A stretch of 64,000 nt of DNA from positions 1 through 64,000 of the forward strand of contig JANWUS010000038.1 in NCBI GenBank assembly GCA_024958715.1, read 5' to 3'. The notes under the pieces were generated by a model. The model was not told the origin of the DNA. It did not search any database and saw only the letters and a list, made by a program, of their open reading frames with translations. This document shows positions 61,439 through 64,000 of the stretch, one piece after another. Position 1 is the first letter of the stretch. Every line of letters starts with the position of its first letter. This DNA comes from Cyanobium sp. FGCU52 (GTDB lineage: Bacteria > Cyanobacteriota > Cyanobacteriia > PCC-6307 > Cyanobiaceae). Made by a program: the position numbers and the translations under genes.

Positions 61439-62545
61439 ATGGATCGATCCCAGCCCATCGCCGTCGTGGGGGCCGGCAGCGCCGGCCTGCTGCTGGCGCT
61501 GCTGCTGCAGCGCCAGGGCCATGAGGTGACGCTGTTCGAGCGCTCGCCCCAGCTGCGCGACGAGGGCTGCGGCATCCTGCTGGTGAAGACCGGGGTGGAG
61601 GCGATCGCCGCCGCCGGGGTTCCGGGTCTGCTGGAGGAGATCCTGGCGGCGGGCATCCCGGTGCAGCGCTTCCTGTTCCGCAACCTGCGCGGCGATCCGA
61701 TCGAGACGAGCCCGACGGAGCGGGCGGCGGGCGAGCTGCCCTCGCTGCTGATCCCCCGGCCGGCGATCCTCGGGGCCCTGGCGGCGCGGCTGGCGCCGGG
61801 CAGCTTCCGCCCCGGGTCTGAACTGGTGGAGTGGCAGCAGGAGGCGGGGGGCGTGCGGGCCCGCTTCGCCGACGGCAGCCGCTGGGAGGGGGCGCTGCTG
61901 GTGGGGGCCGACGGGCTCTTCTCCAGGGTGGCTCCGGCCCTGGCGCCGCAGCGGCGGCTGCACTACCTGGGCGATCGGGTGTGGCGGGGGGTGGTGGCCG
62001 ACGGCACGTTCTGCGGCGACGGCGATTTCATCGTGTACGCCCGGGGGCGGGGCATCTACGCCAACGTCTTCGACCTCGGCCACGCCCCCGACGGCACGCC
62101 CCTCACCCACTGGGGCTTCTTCCAGGAGGAGCCTCTGCCGGCCGGGCGCGAAGAGCAGCGCCGGCTGCTGCGGGAGCCGGTGCCGGCGGAGGCCCTGGCC
62201 AAGCTGCCGGCCGATGTGGCCGCCCTGATCGCCGCCACGCCGCCGGAGGCGGTGGTGGCCAACTGGTCGTTCGACATCGATCCGCTGCCGCGGCTGGTGC
62301 AGGGGCGCGTGGCCCTGATCGGCGATGCGGGCCATGCCATGAGTTCCTCCCAGGCCCGGGGGATGACCGCCGGTCTGGAGGATGCCGTGGAACTGGCCGC
62401 CCACCTGGCGGACGACGCCCCGGATCCGGTGGCAGCGCTGGAGGCCTGGGAGGCGGAGCGGCTGCCGGTGGTGCATGCCTATCAGAACCGCAGCCGGCAG
62501 GTGAGCGCACGCACAGGGCGGCGGTCGCCGGCGAAGACGTCCTGA
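61439..62545 (+). CDS. FAD-dependent monooxygenase
   Basis: The 368-residue protein has VVGAGSAGLLLALLLQRQGH at the start for FAD binding, the DG motif LVGADGLFSRV and the late GDAGHAMSSSQARGM block. It belongs to the group that includes PHBH-type hydroxylases and zeaxanthin epoxidase. The substrate is unknown. The start at 61439 lies 24 bases after the glnN stop, so the two could be co-transcribed. Confidence 0.88.
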   Translation: MDRSQPIAVVGAGSAGLLLALLLQRQGHEVTLFERSPQLRDEGCGILLVKTGVEAIAAAGVPGLLEEILAAGIPVQRFLFRNLRGDPIETSPTERAAGELPSLLIPRPAILGALAARLAPGSFRPGSELVEWQQEAGGVRARFADGSRWEGALLVGADGLFSRVAPALAPQRRLHYLGDRVWRGVVADGTFCGDGDFIVYARGRGIYANVFDLGHAPDGTPLTHWGFFQEEPLPAGREEQRRLLREPVPAEALAKLPADVAALIAATPPEAVVANWSFDIDPLPRLVQGRVALIGDAGHAMSSSQARGMTAGLEDAVELAAHLADDAPDPVAALEAWEAERLPVVHAYQNRSRQVSARTGRRSPAKTS

Positions 62546-62555
62546 TGTCGCGATG

Positions 62556-62576
62556 GTGACAGTCCAGATCTGTCAC
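62556..62576. promoter_or_regulatory. Perfect inverted repeat near the gene at 62613
   Basis: GTGACAG (62556-62562) and CTGTCAC (62570-62576) are separated by seven bases. It lies 11 bases after the monooxygenase stop and 37 before the next gene's likely start, so it may be an operator. No T-run follows it. Confidence 0.55.
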
Positions 62577-62612
62577 AAGCATCAGAGTGGAACTCTTGAC
62601 GCGATATGTGTA

Positions 62613-62876
62613 GTGGCCCTTCCTTCCGTTCCCGCAACCCTGGCCCAGAGTCTCGGCCAGCTCTATGGCAGCGCCCGGCGCTACCGCCTGGTGGATCAGA
62701 ACGGCGATCCCCACCCCGTCCTCGACGACGTCTACGACACGCTGGAGGCCGCCTGGCTGGAGGCCGTGTCGTGGTGGCGCGAAGAGGTGGGGGGAGGCCA
62801 GGAGCCGGTGGGCATCGGCGTGGAGGTGAGCACCGCCACCGGCGACTGGCGCACCGTTCGCCACCCTGGCCGCTGA
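62613..62876 (+). CDS. Conserved hypothetical protein, 87 residues
   Basis: The protein reads from GTG 62613: ALPSVPATLAQSLGQLYGSA, then RRYRLVDQNGDPHPVLDDVY and DTLEAAWLEAVSWWREEV. It is soluble and acidic; the pattern of tryptophans near the end is distinctive, and I take it to be a cyanobacterial protein of unknown function. A start 20 codons upstream is possible but runs through the inverted repeat. It converges with the GST-like gene. Confidence 0.62.
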   Translation: MALPSVPATLAQSLGQLYGSARRYRLVDQNGDPHPVLDDVYDTLEAAWLEAVSWWREEVGGGQEPVGIGVEVSTATGDWRTVRHPGR

Positions 62877-62897
62877 GATCCCCGCTCACCTGAGGCC

Positions 62898-64000
62898 TCA
62901 GCCGGCCTCAGCCACGAACGGTGCCGGATCCTGATCGCGGCGATGCTGCACCGGGATCGGCAGCCCCTGGGCCGACGGATCCGCCGGGTCGAGTCCGGCG
63001 GTGTGCTCCAGGGCCTGGCGCAGGCGGCGGGCGGCATGGAGAGGCATGTCGCGCGGAACGCAGATGCGATCCCGCAGGGTGCGCAGGGCAGCGGCGCTGC
63101 CCGAAGGCGGCGGACAGTCCATGCCCAGGGCGAGATAGGTGAGGGCGCAGCGCAGGGCGGCGTCGAAGCCGTCACCCTCGCGCGAGTAGCGGCGCACCAG
63201 CACGCCCCGATGCCGCAGCACCCGAGCGATCGCCCGGGCCGCGGCATCCGCCGGCGGGGCCTCACTGGTTTCGGGGTCGGGGCCAACATCGACGATCGGC
63301 CAGGGGCCATGGTCGATGCGCTCGGCCAGCTGGCGGCGCTCCGGTGTGGCCTCGACAAAACAGCCCCCCATCTGGGGCGGCAGGTCATGCACGTGGGTGT
63401 GGAAGTCGCTCTGGGTTCCCAGGTAGGTGGAGCGCTGCTCGAGGGCCGCGAACCAGCGGTCGATGGCGGGATGGCGGCGGCGCAGCAGGTAGCCCTTGTA
63501 GTAAGCGAGGCTCGCCGACATCCGCTCCACGTAGGGCACGAACACCAGATCGGCGGTGCTCAGATCCCCCAGCAGGAAGGTGCCCGGGGTGGCCTCCAGC
63601 GCCTCGGCCATGCGGGCGGCCACCTCGTCGAAGGCGAGGCGGGCCCGCTCCGCGGCCCCGGGCCCGAGGGGCTGGCAGAGCCACTGGCACCAGGCGCGGA
63701 ACAGCAGACGCTCGAGCCGGCGCAGGGGCAGAACGCGGGAGTCGTTCATGCCGGGCCCGAGGCTGCCGAAGCTGGCCTCGAGCACCTCCAGGATCCGGTC
63801 GCTCTCGGTGACGAGGCGGCCATCGAGTTCGATCGCGGGCAACATGCCGGAGGGCACCCGGCGCCGGTACCAGTCCTCCTTCTCGCCGTAGCAGAACATC
63901 GTGACCTTGGCCACGCGGTAGGGCACCTGGCGCTCCTCCAGCCACAGCCACACCTTCTGGCAGTAGGGGCACCAGGCGTGGTGATCGCGGAAGAGGGTGA
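62898..64000 (-). CDS. Glutathione-S-transferase-family protein, cut by the right edge
   Basis: The frame is open to the right edge, with [17 protein letters not shown] at its visible start: the glutaredoxin-like N-terminal domain with a CPYC motif. [14 protein letters not shown] and [13 protein letters not shown] complete that domain, and a helical C-terminal domain follows ([20 protein letters not shown]). An extra 130-residue tail after about 225 is unusual for a GST. It may act as a glutathione transferase or a dehydroascorbate-reductase-like protein. About the first five codons lie outside. Confidence 0.85.
   Translation of the reverse strand, partial: TLFRDHHAWCPYCQKVWLWLEERQVPYRVAKVTMFCYGEKEDWYRRRVPSGMLPAIELDGRLVTESDRILEVLEASFGSLGPGMNDSRVLPLRRLERLLFRAWCQWLCQPLGPGAAERARLAFDEVAARMAEALEATPGTFLLGDLSTADLVFVPYVERMSASLAYYKGYLLRRRHPAIDRWFAALEQRSTYLGTQSDFHTHVHDLPPQMGGCFVEATPERRQLAERIDHGPWPIVDVGPDPETSEAPPADAAARAIARVLRHRGVLVRRYSREGDGFDAALRCALTYLALGMDCPPPSGSAAALRTLRDRICVPRDMPLHAARRLRQALEHTAGLDPADPSAQGLPIPVQHRRDQDPAPFVAEAG

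Overview
The window comes from a GC-rich picocyanobacterium of the Cyanobium / freshwater or coastal Synechococcus type. This is inferred from gene content: a phycobilisome rod linker, three high-light-inducible proteins (Hlips), an RRM-type RNA-binding protein, a DesC-like acyl desaturase, a dual-domain KaiC homologue, class III glutamine synthetase (GlnN), PPK2, Nif11-type small proteins and many short proteins of a kind seen only in cyanobacteria. It is chromosomal. I see no insertion sequence, prophage, CRISPR array, tRNA or rRNA.

Layout. 1-5.7 kb is an accessory island. It holds a DUF4276 gene cut by the edge, a duplicated 5' scrap of a type I restriction gene, decayed toxin-antitoxin pieces (DUF1778, BrnT-like), an intact CopG-type antitoxin, an orphan HicB antitoxin, a full HsdR, and a VapC/FitA-like pair. 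5.8-12 kb has an M23 peptidase, MnmH (tRNA 2-selenouridine synthase) divergent from a three-gene PhnD/PtxB-type ABC transporter that may carry selenium oxyanions, then a Crp/Fnr regulator with a Fur-like box over its promoter. 12-20.9 kb holds ferritin, an IRG-like GTPase, an acyltransferase, a desaturase, a rod linker and assorted enzymes. 21-31 kb holds the Hlips, a Nif11 peptide missed by length cut-offs, the RNA-binding protein, a CrtQ/CrtO-like pair and a GH3 glucosidase. 31-36.4 kb holds the KaiC homologue, a B12-binding radical SAM enzyme and a DUF389 protein.

36.4-42.4 kb is a metal/metalloid island. ArsR and an internally deleted ACR3 diverge from GAPDH and ArsJ, the pair that converts arsenate to 1-arseno-3-phosphoglycerate and exports it. 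Beyond lie a second Nif11 protein, a P-type ATPase scrap, a double DUF305 protein and a CDF transporter preceded by a frameshifted small gene. 42.4-55 kb is mostly housekeeping and hypothetical genes: an HDAC-like enzyme, a glutamine-synthetase-like enzyme divergent from a cysteine hydrolase, an AEC transporter, a rhomboid, a retropepsin-like protease and PPK2, followed by a gene-poor stretch. 55-64 kb holds ArsS (arsenosugar radical SAM), an ene-reductase gene with a one-base frameshift, an FMN reductase and pirin in the same operon, GlnN, an FAD monooxygenase and a GST-like protein cut by the right edge.

How it fits together. Arsenic handling appears twice (ArsR-GAPDH-ArsJ and ArsS), with loss of arsenite export in this window. 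The Hlips, rod linker and a 37-residue membrane peptide point to light-stress tuning. The first 1.5 kb records repeated gain and decay of defence and toxin-antitoxin genes. The most novel-looking items are the MnmH/transporter selenium link, the 37-residue protein between two Hlips, the short Nif11 peptide, and several freshly broken genes.
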